A stretch of 64,000 nucleotides of DNA from Fusibacter sp. A1 (GTDB lineage Bacteria > Bacillota > Clostridia > Peptostreptococcales > Acidaminobacteraceae). Under the pieces are notes generated by a model. It did not search any database. It was not told where the DNA came from and saw only the letters and a program-made list of their open reading frames with translations. The position numbers and the translations under genes were made by a program. Position 1 is the first letter of the stretch. Every line of letters begins with the position of its first letter. The stretch is from assembly GCF_004125825.1 (NCBI RefSeq), contig NZ_QQWI01000005.1:186001-250000 (forward strand), in the 5' to 3' direction. This document shows positions 9,744 to 19,028 of the stretch, in pieces.

Positions 9744-9840
9744 CAGATTTCTTAGGATTTATTGTTATTTGTCCTACTTGTTGTGGTTCAAGAGCAAGAT
9801 CTTTTGAGCTAGTCCAAGTAGGATAAATTCTAAGAAACTG
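9744..9840 (+). promoter_or_regulatory. Long hairpin in the pnp leader
   Basis: The leader folds back over nearly its full length. CAG plus TTTCTTAGG (9744-9756) faces TCTAAGAAACTG (9829-9840), ATTTGTCCTACTTG (9767-9780) faces CAAGTAGGATAAAT (9815-9828) with one G-T pair, and an apical stem joins TTCAAGAG (9787-9794) with CTTTTGAG (9801-9808). In E. coli a long leader hairpin cut by RNase III lets PNPase control its own mRNA; a similar role here is an inference. Confidence 0.6.
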
Positions 9841-9862
9841 ACTGAACTTTCAGGAGGTAATG

Positions 9863-11962
9863 ATGGAAGGTTTAGAAAGAAAAATTCATATTTTTGAAAC
9901 AGAAATCGCAGATCGTCCACTAAAAGTGGAGATCGGCAAAGTTGCGACACTTGCTAGCGGATCATGTCTGATCAGCTACGGTGACACGATGGTTCTAGTC
10001 GCTGTTACAGCGTCTGCAAAGCCAAAAACAGGAATCGACTTCTTCCCGCTAAGTGTCGATTTTGAAGAAAAGCAATATGCGGTCGGTAAGATTCCAGGTG
10101 GCTTCATCAAACGTGAAGGCCGTCCATCGGAAAAAGCGGTCCTTACATCAAGACTTATCGACAGACCGATTCGTCCATTGTTCCCAGACGGTTACTTTAA
10201 CGAAGTACAAGTAATCGCTCAAGTACTTTCTGTAGAACAGGACAATTCACCGGATATGGTTGCAATGCTAGGCGCATCTATCGCTTTATCTATCTCCGAT
10301 ATTCCATTTGATGGTCCTATCGCAGGTGTTACAGTCGGTTATGTGAACGGCGAGTATGTGATCAACCCTACAGTTGTTCAAACAGAAGCGTCTGATCTTC
10401 ATTTGATCGTCGCTGGTACGGATGATGCCATCAACATGGTTGAAGCCGGAGCAAACATTTTACCTGAGGCAGTGGTTCTTGAAGCCCTACTTAAAGGTCA
10501 TGATGAAATCAAACGCCTTTGTGCTTTTGTTTCTGACATTCAAGCTCAAATCGGTAAAGAAAAAAGCGTAGTACCTGCACTTCCGACGAATGAGGCACTT
10601 GATGCTGATATCGAGTCATTTGCAGGCAGAATGAATGAACTAGTTCGTATCCCTGGCAAAAAGGAACGTGGTTATGCGATTGACGCCTTAAAAGAGGAGA
10701 TCGTCGCTGAACTATCTGAAAAATATCCAGAGGACGCGGATCGACTTAAAGGTCTGCTTAAAGGACTTGAAAAACGTGTGATGCGTGCGATGATCCTTAA
10801 TGAGAAAGTCAGACCGGACGGTAGAAAACCTGATGAGATCAGACCGATTACTGTTGAGACAGGACTTATTCCTAGAACTCACGGATCTGGACTATTTACT
10901 CGTGGACTAACTCAAGCACTTACAATCACTACACTGGGCGCACTTGGTGAAGCTCAACGTATTGATGGTCTTGGTCTTGAAGAAACGAAGCGTTATATGC
11001 ACCATTACAATTTTCCACCATACTCAGTAGGTGAGACAGGCTTCATGCGTGGTCCTAACAGACGCGCAATCGGTCACGGTGCTTTAGGCGAACGTGCACT
11101 TGTTCCTGTACTTCCAACTGAAGAGGCGTTCCCATACGCAATCAGACTTGTATCAGAAGTTGTAACTTGTAATGGTTCAAGTTCTCAAGCAAGTATCTGT
11201 GGTTCTTCACTTTCACTTATGGACGCAGGTGTTCCTATTTCTGCACCAGTTGCCGGTATCGCAATGGGCATGGTCGAGGAAAAAGGCGAACTTACTATCC
11301 TAAGTGATATTCAAGGTGTCGAGGACTTCCTAGGCGATATGGACTTCAAGGTTGCCGGTACGACAGAAGGTATCACTGCAATGCAGATGGATATCAAAAT
11401 TGAAGGATTATCTCGTGATATCCTTGTAAGAGCGATGGAACAGGCTAGAGTGGGTAGACTTCATATCCTTGCTGAGATGGCTAAGGTTATCGATGCTCCT
11501 AGAGCTGAGATGTCAGATTACGCTCCAAGAGTTCACAGCTTAAGAATTAAACCAGACAAGATCAGAGATGTTATCGGACCGGGTGGTAAAATCATCAATA
11601 AAATCATTGATGAGACTGGCGTTAAGATCGATATCGACGATACAGGACTTGTACTTATCACTGCTCCTGATGGTCCAAGTGGTCAACGTGCTAAAGACAT
11701 GATTGTTGGAATTACAAAAGACGTTGAAGTTGGTGAAGTTTATACAGCTAAAATTTCTAGAATTATGAAGTTTGGCGCATTTGCCGATCTTGGTAACGGC
11801 AAAGAAGGTTTAGTACACATTTCTCAACTTACAAAAGATCGTCTTGCCAATGTGGAAGACAAATTCAAAATTGGTGATGAGATTCAAGTCAAGATTATCG
11901 AAATCGATAAGCAAGGACGTATCAACCTTTCTAGAAAAGTTCTTTTGCAAGACGAAAAGTAA
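9863..11962 (+). CDS. pnp: Polyribonucleotide nucleotidyltransferase
   Basis: PNPase is a trimeric 3'-5' phosphorolytic exonuclease of RNA turnover. The 699-residue protein has two RNase PH domains (about 10-215 and 310-540, the second with [11 protein letters not shown] and [16 protein letters not shown]), an alpha-helical linker, a KH domain ([11 protein letters not shown] near 565) and a C-terminal S1 domain ([20 protein letters not shown]). ATG 9863 is chosen since AGGAGG (9852-9857) lies five bases upstream; ATG 9860 would leave two. Confidence 0.97.
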   Translation: MEGLERKIHIFETEIADRPLKVEIGKVATLASGSCLISYGDTMVLVAVTASAKPKTGIDFFPLSVDFEEKQYAVGKIPGGFIKREGRPSEKAVLTSRLIDRPIRPLFPDGYFNEVQVIAQVLSVEQDNSPDMVAMLGASIALSISDIPFDGPIAGVTVGYVNGEYVINPTVVQTEASDLHLIVAGTDDAINMVEAGANILPEAVVLEALLKGHDEIKRLCAFVSDIQAQIGKEKSVVPALPTNEALDADIESFAGRMNELVRIPGKKERGYAIDALKEEIVAELSEKYPEDADRLKGLLKGLEKRVMRAMILNEKVRPDGRKPDEIRPITVETGLIPRTHGSGLFTRGLTQALTITTLGALGEAQRIDGLGLEETKRYMHHYNFPPYSVGETGFMRGPNRRAIGHGALGERALVPVLPTEEAFPYAIRLVSEVVTCNGSSSQASICGSSLSLMDAGVPISAPVAGIAMGMVEEKGELTILSDIQGVEDFLGDMDFKVAGTTEGITAMQMDIKIEGLSRDILVRAMEQARVGRLHILAEMAKVIDAPRAEMSDYAPRVHSLRIKPDKIRDVIGPGGKIINKIIDETGVKIDIDDTGLVLITAPDGPSGQRAKDMIVGITKDVEVGEVYTAKISRIMKFGAFADLGNGKEGLVHISQLTKDRLANVEDKFKIGDEIQVKIIEIDKQGRINLSRKVLLQDEK

Positions 11963-11983
11963 ACTACAGTTAAGTTAAAACAC

Positions 11984-12019
11984 GATGGATATGACGTAAG
12001 AGTCATATCCATCTTATTA
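11984..12019 (+). terminator. Terminator-like hairpin after pnp
   Basis: GATGGATATGAC (11984-11995), loop GTAAGA, GTCATATCCATC (12002-12013), then TTATTAT. Twelve perfect pairs, but the T-run is interrupted, so some readthrough into the peptidase gene is likely. Confidence 0.7.
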
Positions 12020-12031
12020 TATGGTGATTAT

Positions 12032-13312
12032 ATGTTTAATGTAAAAAAATTATCTAACGGAATCACAGTAATATCAAGGCATATGGACGCAGTGCGCTCA
12101 TTGTCTATCGGCGTATGGATTAAGGCCGGATCAAATTTTGAAACAAAAGAGCAAGTGGGGATATCTCATTTGATCGAACATATGCTTTTTAAGGGAACCG
12201 ATAAGAGAAGCGCCAAGGAAATTGCAGAAACAATCGACGGCATTGGCGGTTCGATCAACGCATTCACCTCAAAGGATTGTACGGCATACTATGCCAAAGT
12301 GCTTCATGAGGACGCCCCAATCGCAATCGATATCCTGTCGGATATGCTTCTTCATTCAAAATTTGATGAAAAGGAACTTCAGAAGGAGATCAACGTAGTC
12401 AAAGAAGAAATCGCCATGTATGAGGATTCGCCTGAAGATGTGGTATACGATCTTTTTGCCGAGCTCGCATATCCTGACCATCCCCTTGGGCTACCTATTT
12501 TGGGCTATCCTGAAACAGTGTCTAAAATCAGTGTCGAGGACATTAGAAACTACATGGACGATTTTTATGTGTCTGGCAATACGGTGATCGCTGTGGCAGG
12601 CTACCTACCTGAAAATCTGCTGGAGCTCTTGGAGGAATACTTCAAGTCCTACCCAGTGGGTGATCACGTCGTGGAACTAGGCTCGCCGACGATTGCAGCC
12701 GGATATAAGTTCGCGCATAAGGATATTGAGCAAAACCACCTCTGCATAGGTTTTGAAGGGGTGAAATTTGACTCGGAAGACTTTTATGCGATGCTTTTAC
12801 TTTCCAATTATTTTGGAGGAACATCCAGTTCCAAGTTGTTTCAGCGTATCAGAGAGGATAACGGGCTGACTTATTCCATCTATTCTCATCCGACCTATTT
12901 CAAACACGCTGGAAACCTATCCATCTATCTGAGTTACCAACCTCAAAACGAGGAGGAGATCATACCTCTGATTGTGGAAGAATTACTTGATTTGAAGCAG
13001 GGTGTGACAGAGGAAATTCTGATCAGCATAAAGAATCAGCTGAAGGGGTCTTATATTCTTGGACTCGAAGGTAGCTCGAGCATTATGAACATTTTAGGAA
13101 AACGTGCGATTTACGATGCGCCGCTTCAGACGATGGATGCGATCATCGAAAGTATCAGCTCCATCACTTTGGAGCAGGTTCACAGACTGATCGATCAGGT
13201 GATTTCAAGTCCTGTCGCGATGACGATGGCGGGTAGGCTGGAAGAAAATGATGTGAAGGCCGTATACGAGAAGTTCACATCACTATTAGGGGGGTCAAAT
13301 GAAAAAAATTAG
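12032..13312 (+). CDS. M16 family zinc peptidase (MlpA/YmxG-like)
   Basis: An insulinase/processing-peptidase-like protein of 426 residues. The inverted zinc motif HLIEH is at residues 46-50, with the distal Glu in the KEEIAMYEDSPED stretch near residue 126; the C-terminal inactive M16 half follows. No signal peptide is seen, so it should be cytoplasmic. A homologue lies downstream of pnp in Bacillus subtilis (mlpA). It overlaps dut by 14 bases. The natural substrate is not evident. The ribosome site is weak (GGTGA). Confidence 0.92.
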   Translation: MFNVKKLSNGITVISRHMDAVRSLSIGVWIKAGSNFETKEQVGISHLIEHMLFKGTDKRSAKEIAETIDGIGGSINAFTSKDCTAYYAKVLHEDAPIAIDILSDMLLHSKFDEKELQKEINVVKEEIAMYEDSPEDVVYDLFAELAYPDHPLGLPILGYPETVSKISVEDIRNYMDDFYVSGNTVIAVAGYLPENLLELLEEYFKSYPVGDHVVELGSPTIAAGYKFAHKDIEQNHLCIGFEGVKFDSEDFYAMLLLSNYFGGTSSSKLFQRIREDNGLTYSIYSHPTYFKHAGNLSIYLSYQPQNEEEIIPLIVEELLDLKQGVTEEILISIKNQLKGSYILGLEGSSSIMNILGKRAIYDAPLQTMDAIIESISSITLEQVHRLIDQVISSPVAMTMAGRLEENDVKAVYEKFTSLLGGSNEKN

Positions 13313-13733
13313 AGTAGTCAATCATTCAAAGTTCGATTTGCCTCAGTATGAGACAGTTGGATCCGCCGGAATGGATTTAAAGGCGAATATCGATGAGCCG
13401 ATCATCATCAAACCCTTTGAACGCATGCTGGTACCGACAGGACTGTTCATGGAAATTCCGATCGGATATGAAGGACAAGTTCGTGCAAGATCAGGTCTGT
13501 CGATTAAAAAGGGTATCACACTGATTAATGCTGTAGGTACAATAGACAGCGATTATCGGGGGGAAGTCAAAGTTCCACTTGTAAATCTTTCTCAAGATGA
13601 GTTTGTTTTAAACCCAGGCGAGCGCATCGCTCAGCTTGTCATCACAGAATATACCCGTGCGGAATGGGAGTCTGTTGAATCCCTTGAAGACACGGCTCGT
13701 GGAGCAGGCGGATTCGGCTCCACTGGATCATAG
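13299..13733 (+). CDS. dut: dUTP diphosphatase
   Basis: A trimeric dUTPase of 144 residues that removes dUTP and supplies dUMP. All five family motifs are visible: AGMDLKA, RARSGLSIK, GTIDSDYRGE, ERIAQLVI and the C-terminal arm RGAGGFGSTG. It overlaps the M16 peptidase gene and is followed after 14 bases by an aspartokinase, so the three are probably one transcript. Confidence 0.96.
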   Translation: MKKIRVVNHSKFDLPQYETVGSAGMDLKANIDEPIIIKPFERMLVPTGLFMEIPIGYEGQVRARSGLSIKKGITLINAVGTIDSDYRGEVKVPLVNLSQDEFVLNPGERIAQLVITEYTRAEWESVESLEDTARGAGGFGSTGS

Positions 13734-13747
13734 GGGGATTTATCGGA

Positions 13748-14956
13748 TTGAAGATCAAGGTGATGAAGTTTGGTGGAACATCGGTAGCAACCGATGCTTC
13801 GCGTACTATTCTAGTAGATAAGATCAGACAGAATGTACAGAATGGTTATAAGGTGATTGCAGTGGTTTCTGCAATGGGACGCTTAGGCCAGCCCTATGCG
13901 ACGGATTCGTTACTTGGCTTATTGCCAAGCGATGTACCGGAAAACGCACCTGAAAGGGACCTTTTGCAGAGCTGCGGTGAAACGATTTCGAGTGCGGTGA
14001 TCACTTCTTTGCTGAATGTGGCCAAGATACGTTCTTTGCCTCTAATGGGGTTTCAGGCAGGCATTGTCACAGATAGCCATCACGGTGACGCCAATGTCTT
14101 AAAAGTGGACAAGGAGAGGGTGAACGCCCTTCTTTGTGACTACGATGTGCTTGTCGTGACTGGATTCCAGGGAATGAGCCAAGACGGATTCATAACGACA
14201 CTCGGAAGAGGCGGTAGCGACTATACGGCTTCGATCTTAGGCGTGGCATTTGATGCCGAGTCCATCGAGATCTTTACGGATGTGGACGGAGTGATGACCG
14301 CTGACCCCCGTGTGGTAAAAGAAGCCAAGGTGCTTAAGGAGATCTCGCATTCCGAGGTCTACCAAATGGCTGTGGACGGAGCGAAGGTTGTCGATCATAA
14401 AGCGGTTGAATTTGCCATGAAGGCTGGTAAAGCCCTTGTCATCAAAAATACCTTTTCGGAGGAAGCGGGTACGGTCATCAAAGATATGGTCTATGATATC
14501 ACAGGCAAGTTTATCGATAAGGGGCCTGTGTTCACAGCGATCACTTCAAAAAGCGATATGGTGATGGTTAGTGTGTATCCTGAAAACAGGGATATATCGA
14601 TCAATGAAAAGATGATGAGCGGACTTGAATCCGCAGGCGTAGATGTCGATATGATCAATTTCTTCACGAACAGAAGATTGTTTGTCATCCACGCAAAACA
14701 GTATGACCTGGCTAGAAAAGTACTTGACCATCTGGAGCTAAAGTACGAATTGACGCAAAGACTTTCAAAGGTAACTGCGATAGGCGCCAATATGAGGTAT
14801 GTGCCAAGCGTTTCAAAATCCGTTTTGCGAGCCTTGTCAAACGAGGACATTGAGATTCTTCAAGCGGTTGAGACGAGTTCGACAGTAGCGTGTCTTGTTC
14901 ATCTTGATCAAGCGGATGCAGCTGTCAATGTGCTACATAGGTACTATGCGCTATGA
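13748..14956 (+). CDS. dapG: Aspartate kinase (DapG-like)
   Basis: It phosphorylates aspartate, the first step to lysine, diaminopimelate, threonine and methionine. The 402-residue protein starts MKIKVMKFGGTSVA, has TLGRGGSDYTA and TDVDGVMTADPR in the kinase domain, and two ACT domains after about residue 260. The size and the location near pnp match DapG of Bacillus. The TTG start at 13748 is inferred: it gives the usual N-terminus and has a G-rich site upstream, while ATG 13763 would sit on top of any ribosome site. Confidence 0.92.
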   Translation: MKIKVMKFGGTSVATDASRTILVDKIRQNVQNGYKVIAVVSAMGRLGQPYATDSLLGLLPSDVPENAPERDLLQSCGETISSAVITSLLNVAKIRSLPLMGFQAGIVTDSHHGDANVLKVDKERVNALLCDYDVLVVTGFQGMSQDGFITTLGRGGSDYTASILGVAFDAESIEIFTDVDGVMTADPRVVKEAKVLKEISHSEVYQMAVDGAKVVDHKAVEFAMKAGKALVIKNTFSEEAGTVIKDMVYDITGKFIDKGPVFTAITSKSDMVMVSVYPENRDISINEKMMSGLESAGVDVDMINFFTNRRLFVIHAKQYDLARKVLDHLELKYELTQRLSKVTAIGANMRYVPSVSKSVLRALSNEDIEILQAVETSSTVACLVHLDQADAAVNVLHRYYAL

Positions 14957-14981
14957 AATTGCTACTATAAATTTAGATACT

Positions 14982-15023
14982 AAAAAAGCTGTTGTCGGAG
15001 TTGAATCCGACAACAGCTTTTTT
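14982..15023. terminator. Bidirectional terminator between dapG and speB
   Basis: AAAAAAGCTGTTGTCGGA (14982-14999), loop GTTGAA, and its exact complement (15006-15023): 18 perfect pairs with an A-run and T-run, serving the convergent genes on both strands. Confidence 0.93.
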
Positions 15024-15034
15024 GCTTGTTCTGT

Positions 15035-15889
15035 CTATTTGATCGCAAGCATGACTTCGCGAATCAATTTTGAAGCGACTGCGGTACTTACACCTGTCGC
15101 ATCGTAATCCGGTGATAGCTCGACAATGTCTGCCCCGACCACGTTTAGCGGGATGAACTCGAGTATCGCATCCAGCATTTCATTAAAAGAGATGCCACCT
15201 GGTTCAGGCGTGCCTGTTCCAGGGAAGATGGATGGATCTAGGATATCAAGGTCGATTGTGATATAAACAGGCTTTCCAAGCAGTTTTTTAGAAATCTCAG
15301 CGAGGGTTTCCGTATTGAACTTGTTCATATACACATGTTTTCCGCTTGCGGCAAAATCAAATTCTGTTTTTGTGCCAGAGCGTATTCCGAACTGGAAGAT
15401 GCGTCCATCGCCTAAGATGTCATAGATCTTTCTGATCACAGTCGCATGAGAAAGCGGTTCTCCCATATAATCTGTTCTTAAATCCGTATGAGCGTCAAAA
15501 TGAAGCACGTGAAGATCTGGATATTTCTTTGCTAGTACCTTTGCAAGACCCAATGAGACAAGGTGTTCTCCACCGATCATGACAGGAATCTTATCCGCTT
15601 CGATTAGTTGAGTAGAGAAGGTTTCGATTTGTCTTAAGACTTCTTCCTTGTTACCAAAAGGGAACTCCAAATCACCGGCATCGTGGATTCTATAATCTTG
15701 AAGATCTCTTTCGCTGTACGGGCTATAGGTTTCAAGACCATATGAATCGAATCGGATCTTACTAGGTGCGAATCTTGAACCTGCTCGGTAGGAGCTTGTG
15801 CCGTCGAATGGGGCTCCGAAAAGAACTATTTCAGAAGACTCGTAATCGGAATCACAACCGATGAACTGATACTGATTAAACAGTTCCAT
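15035..15889 (-). CDS. speB: Agmatinase
   Basis: A ureohydrolase of 284 residues that would turn agmatine into putrescine and urea using two Mn ions. Metal-ligand motifs are present: GGEHLVSLG, HFDAHTDLR and TIDLDILDP, followed by GTGTPEPGG. ATG 15889 is preferred to the in-frame TTG at 15895 because AAGGAG lies ten bases before it. It overlaps the end of speE by 14 bases and forms a polyamine operon with it. Family members of similar sequence can act on guanidino acids, but the neighbour favours agmatine. Confidence 0.9.
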   Translation of the reverse strand: MELFNQYQFIGCDSDYESSEIVLFGAPFDGTSSYRAGSRFAPSKIRFDSYGLETYSPYSERDLQDYRIHDAGDLEFPFGNKEEVLRQIETFSTQLIEADKIPVMIGGEHLVSLGLAKVLAKKYPDLHVLHFDAHTDLRTDYMGEPLSHATVIRKIYDILGDGRIFQFGIRSGTKTEFDFAASGKHVYMNKFNTETLAEISKKLLGKPVYITIDLDILDPSIFPGTGTPEPGGISFNEMLDAILEFIPLNVVGADIVELSPDYDATGVSTAVASKLIREVMLAIK

Positions 15890-16730
15890 TTTCAAATTTC
15901 TCCTTCACATAACTTGGAAGCGCGAATGCGCCTTTGTGCAACTCTGTATTGTAGTATTTTGTCTTAAGGCCATGTTGATCCCATGTGGAAGCGTTAAAGT
16001 CCTTTAAGGGGTGATGTTTTTTAGATGCGAAGTTGAACAACCAGTAACCACCTGGATAAGTAGGGATAACCGCCTGGTACACTTCAACGATCGGGAACAT
16101 CTTATTTAATTTGATATTTGAGCTGATACCGACTTCGAAGAACTTTTCGTAGATAGGTGTTTCGTTCTGATTGACTAGAATACCGTCAGCAGTCAAGGCT
16201 CTATAGCAATTGTTATAGAATTCTGTTGTGAAGAGGCCCTCGCCAGGACCCACAGGATCTGTTGAGTCGATCAGGATGATGTCGTAATGGTCGACTTTGT
16301 CTTCCATCCATTTTACGCCGTCTTCATAATATAGATGTACTTTTTCATGCGTAAGCGCACTTGAGATAGAAGGGAAGTACTCTTTAGCCACATCGCATAC
16401 CATCTTGTCGATTTCTACCATGTCGATATGTTCTATGCCCGGGTATCTGACAAGTTCTCTTACCGTTCCGCCATCTCCACCGCCGATTACAAGCACGCGC
16501 TTAGGATTTGGATGAATAGCCATTGCTGGATGAACAATCATGTCGTGGTAAACAAATTCGTCTTTTTCAGTTACCATAACAAGACCGTCAAGTGTCATAA
16601 GGTTTCCGTACTCAAATGTCTTCAGTACATCAACCTTTTGAAATAGACTTTGATCTGAAAATAGGTGTTTATCAACTCTAAGCGATATTTTAACATCGTC
16701 GGTGTGCGCTTCACTATACCATAAATCCAT
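15876..16730 (-). CDS. speE: Spermidine synthase (polyamine aminopropyltransferase)
   Basis: It transfers an aminopropyl group from decarboxylated SAM to putrescine. The 284-residue protein has LVIGGGDGGTVRELVRY (SAM-binding), the EIDKMV acidic loop, and IDSTDPVGPGEGLFT with the catalytic Asp region. ATG with GAGGAGG nine bases upstream. First gene of the speE-speB pair, transcribed from a promoter that faces the GNAT gene. Confidence 0.95.
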   Translation of the reverse strand: MDLWYSEAHTDDVKISLRVDKHLFSDQSLFQKVDVLKTFEYGNLMTLDGLVMVTEKDEFVYHDMIVHPAMAIHPNPKRVLVIGGGDGGTVRELVRYPGIEHIDMVEIDKMVCDVAKEYFPSISSALTHEKVHLYYEDGVKWMEDKVDHYDIILIDSTDPVGPGEGLFTTEFYNNCYRALTADGILVNQNETPIYEKFFEVGISSNIKLNKMFPIVEVYQAVIPTYPGGYWLFNFASKKHHPLKDFNASTWDQHGLKTKYYNTELHKGAFALPSYVKEKFENGTV

Positions 16731-16818
16731 TTTGAACCTCCTCGATAATCACTAGATGTGATTCCAATCCATTATTAGCTTATTGCAGGCTGTAAAACAC
16801 GCAATAAATGACTATATA

Positions 16819-16846
16819 AATATATCATCAATTCCTTCAAAGTCAA
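16819..16846 (-). promoter_or_regulatory. Promoter of speE-speB
   Basis: On the minus strand: TTGACT (16846-16841), 16-base spacer, TATATT (16824-16819). Confidence 0.6.
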
Positions 16847-16880
16847 TAGTTTGAGTCCTATTTTCATGAATAATTTACAT

Positions 16881-16909
16881 TTGACATGTGTACTCCTACT
16901 CCGTATACT
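16881..16909 (+). promoter_or_regulatory. Promoter of the GNAT-mnmM-surE operon
   Basis: TTGACA (16881-16886), 17-base spacer, TATACT (16904-16909), a near-consensus promoter. It lies inside the upstream open frame of the acetyltransferase, which confirms that translation starts later, at 16946. Confidence 0.85.
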
Positions 16910-16945
16910 AAAAGCGTTGACATAGAAGAAGGAGTGGTTAAATCA

Positions 16946-17401
16946 ATGATACTTTATAAAATAATGAAACAAGCCGATTTTGACGGTGTAGATCAATTGC
17001 TTATGGCTAACGGTATGGCGGTTCAACCGTTTATGACGATGATGCACAATGCGACTATTCTTGTTATCGACAATAAGGTCTGCGGATATGCGACCTACAA
17101 GATGACCGATGATGAGACGGCCGAACTAAAAGCCTTGCTTATAGATAAAGATGTACGCGCAAAGCAGTATGGAGATGGACTGATAAAAGCACTGCTGAAT
17201 AATATGGAGCAGAGGGGGATCACCAAGGTATACGCTTCATCTGAGGCCGCACCCGTATCGTTCCTCGAACACGTTGGATTTGATCCTGTTTCTTTAGAGA
17301 TTTCTAGTCCGGAACAAGCACTTGAAAAGGATGCGTCGTTTACGCATGTAGCTAAGCTGCCTGAGTTTTTCGATACCGCGTGTAAGAGTAAGAGAAAGTA
17401 G
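16946..17401 (+). CDS. GNAT family acetyltransferase
   Basis: A 151-residue protein with the GNAT fold order: a beta-strand region ILVIDNKVCGYATYKM, ELKALLIDKDVRAKQYGDGLIKALL as the acetyl-CoA loop helix, and VYASSEAAPVSFLEHVGFDPV at the C-terminus. The pyrophosphate loop is QYGDGL instead of the usual Q/RxxGxG/A, which is acceptable. Start ATG 16946 follows AAGGAG at 16929-16934. The substrate is unknown. Divergent from speE, so a polyamine substrate is possible but only by proximity. Confidence 0.75.
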   Translation: MILYKIMKQADFDGVDQLLMANGMAVQPFMTMMHNATILVIDNKVCGYATYKMTDDETAELKALLIDKDVRAKQYGDGLIKALLNNMEQRGITKVYASSEAAPVSFLEHVGFDPVSLEISSPEQALEKDASFTHVAKLPEFFDTACKSKRK

Positions 17402-17409
17402 CTGATGAA

Positions 17410-18012
17410 GTGAAAAAATTAGGAAACGCCACTCAGATGAACCGCTTGTTCATCAATGAGTTTATAAAAGAGGGGATGATCGTTCTAGATGCGACACTCG
17501 GAAAAGGCAGCGACGCCCTTAGCCTGCTAGAAAAAATCGGGTCTTCGGGCAGATTATACGGCTTTGACGTCCAGCAGGAAGCGATCAACTATTCAGAAAC
17601 TAGGTTGAGTAGCCAGGGGTATGAAAACTACGAGCTTTTGTGCGACTCACATGAGCATATCGAAAACCATATTAAAGAAGCAATTGATTTTGCCGTATTC
17701 AATCTTGGCTATCTGCCTTCCTATAATAAGGACATCACGACAACAGCCAGGAGTACGGTCAGTGCAATGGAGAGTGCGTTCAAACTTCTCAAAGTCGGGG
17801 GTCTACTCATGGTGACGGTCTATCCAGGTCATCAAAACGGACTAGAGGAGGCAAGGCTGCTCGCTCAACGGATTCCGCAAGTGGATCAGAAGGTAGCCGA
17901 CATCCTGCATTACCAATTTATCAATCAGGTGAACCATCCGCCTTTTACCTATTTAATTGAAAAGAAAAACGAAGGGAAGCTTTGGAATGAACATACTACT
18001 GACAAACGATGA
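17410..18012 (+). CDS. mnmM: Class I SAM methyltransferase, MnmM (YtqB) family
   Basis: A 200-residue protein of the former rRNA_methylase/YtqB family. Motifs: DATLGKGSDAL (SAM loop), GFDVQQEAI, FNLGYLPS, and the typical C-terminal block FINQVNHPPFTYLIEK. In Bacillus subtilis YtqB (MnmM) methylates nm5s2U34 of tRNA; this role is inferred by family. GTG start with a poor ribosome site, eight bases after the GNAT gene, so it probably depends on coupling. It overlaps surE by 26 bases. Confidence 0.85.
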   Translation: MKKLGNATQMNRLFINEFIKEGMIVLDATLGKGSDALSLLEKIGSSGRLYGFDVQQEAINYSETRLSSQGYENYELLCDSHEHIENHIKEAIDFAVFNLGYLPSYNKDITTTARSTVSAMESAFKLLKVGGLLMVTVYPGHQNGLEEARLLAQRIPQVDQKVADILHYQFINQVNHPPFTYLIEKKNEGKLWNEHTTDKR

Positions 18013-18739
18013 CGGTTTTGACGCTCCTGGACTGAAGGCGATTGTCGAAGCGCTAAAGAACGAGCACAACCTATATGTATGTGCGCCGGATGTCGGTATG
18101 AGCGCCATGGGACATGCGATCACGATCAACAGGCATATGAGGATCGACGAAGACCAAATCGATGGTATCGTCAAGGGATACCGTATCGGGGGCACACCTG
18201 CCGACTGCACCAAGCTTGCGCTGTTGTCGATCTATAAGGATGTAAGCATAGATCTTGTCATTTCAGGAATGAACAATGGAGGGAATATCGGCACAGAAGT
18301 CGTCTATTCGGGTACCTTTGCCGCTGCGCATGAAGCCCACCGCTTCAACTATAATGCGATTGCTGTTTCCCTTGTGAACTCAAAAAGAGTTCCTGAGCCT
18401 GATTTTACTCCTGCAGCTGAGCACTTTGCAGCGTTTATCGGAAGTATCGGATTCGGTGATCAGGTTTTCTTTTACAATATCAACTATCCTGAAGACAGAT
18501 CGGAGTTCGACTTGATACAGACATCCTCTGCAGATGTCAGGTATGAGGAAAAGGCGGATGTTGAAATAAGAGCCGGTATCAAGTGGATCGCCCTCGACGG
18601 GGATCCTGTCGATGTTTCTTTGGACGCCAATACGGATTTTAAACGGCTAAAGCAAGGTTTTGCAACACTTGTGAACATTAAACCTGATTGGTCGACCTAT
18701 ATTCACGATCAGAATACCAAGAGACTGAAGACACTTTAG
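17987..18739 (+). CDS. surE: 5'/3'-nucleotidase SurE
   Basis: SurE hydrolyses nucleoside monophosphates with a divalent metal. The 250-residue protein begins MNILLTNDDGFDAPG, the family's canonical N-terminus with the metal-binding DD pair, and has SGMNNGGNIGTEVVYSGTFAAA with the catalytic Asn and Ser. ATG 17987 is chosen over in-frame upstream codons for that reason. Last gene of the operon; the terminator stem starts within its stop codon. Confidence 0.94.
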   Translation: MNILLTNDDGFDAPGLKAIVEALKNEHNLYVCAPDVGMSAMGHAITINRHMRIDEDQIDGIVKGYRIGGTPADCTKLALLSIYKDVSIDLVISGMNNGGNIGTEVVYSGTFAAAHEAHRFNYNAIAVSLVNSKRVPEPDFTPAAEHFAAFIGSIGFGDQVFFYNINYPEDRSEFDLIQTSSADVRYEEKADVEIRAGIKWIALDGDPVDVSLDANTDFKRLKQGFATLVNIKPDWSTYIHDQNTKRLKTL

Positions 18740-18759
18740 ACACCCTAAGGTGTCTTTTT
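18738..18759 (+). terminator. Terminator of surE
   Basis: AGACACC, loop CTAA, GGTGTCT and a T-run; the 5' arm includes the last bases of the surE stop codon. Confidence 0.85.
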
Positions 18760-18854
18760 GTATACCATTACTCAGTTATGCTGCTATGTGAGTGGACTGT
18801 ATGCAAAGAAAATTGCAGAAAACATTACTATTTCTTCAAATAATGAATTTTATC

Positions 18855-18882
18855 TTGCATAATATTGTGAATGTGTTATCAT
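18855..18882 (+). promoter_or_regulatory. Promoter of korDABC
   Basis: TTGCAT (18855-18860), 16-base spacer, TATCAT (18877-18882) with TG one base before it. The surrounding TTGTGAA then TTATCAT is weakly like a Rex half-site pair, too poor to claim. Confidence 0.5.
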
Positions 18883-18894
18883 TTTAATGACAAA

Positions 18895-18975
18895 AGCGAT
18901 TGAGTTAACTACTTGTTCGCCTTAGGTCAAACCCGCATAGAAAGCCAAGAGCTTTCTTAAATTATTAAACGGGAA
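18895..18975 (+). promoter_or_regulatory. Structured korD leader of unknown class
   Basis: About 130 bases separate the promoter from korD. AGAAAGC (18939-18945) pairs with GCTTTCT (18951-18957), enclosed by CCCG and CGGG near 18932 and 18970, and GCGA/TCGC near 18897 and 18919 closes an upstream loop. There is no T-run, so it is not a terminator. It does not match riboswitch consensus patterns known to me. Confidence 0.35.
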
Positions 18976-18984
18976 ACGTTTTCA
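18971..18984 (+). promoter_or_regulatory. cre-like site in the korD leader
   Basis: GGGAAACGTTTTCA matches the CcpA consensus TGWAANCGNTNWCA at 12 of 14 positions, including the central CG. It lies downstream of the promoter, where a bound CcpA would act as a roadblock. Confidence 0.35.
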
Positions 18985-19028
18985 CAAATAAGAGTTTATT
19001 TTGAGGTTCAATATAAGGAGGAGTCACC

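Noticed and set aside
18855..18900. A Rex operator at the kor promoter
   Set aside because: Only one half-site (TTGTGAA) is acceptable; the other half has too many mismatches.
18890..19020. Fluoride, c-di-GMP or preQ1 riboswitch in the korD leader
   Set aside because: Short resemblances such as GCGAT and CAAACC exist, but the conserved cores of these classes are not present.
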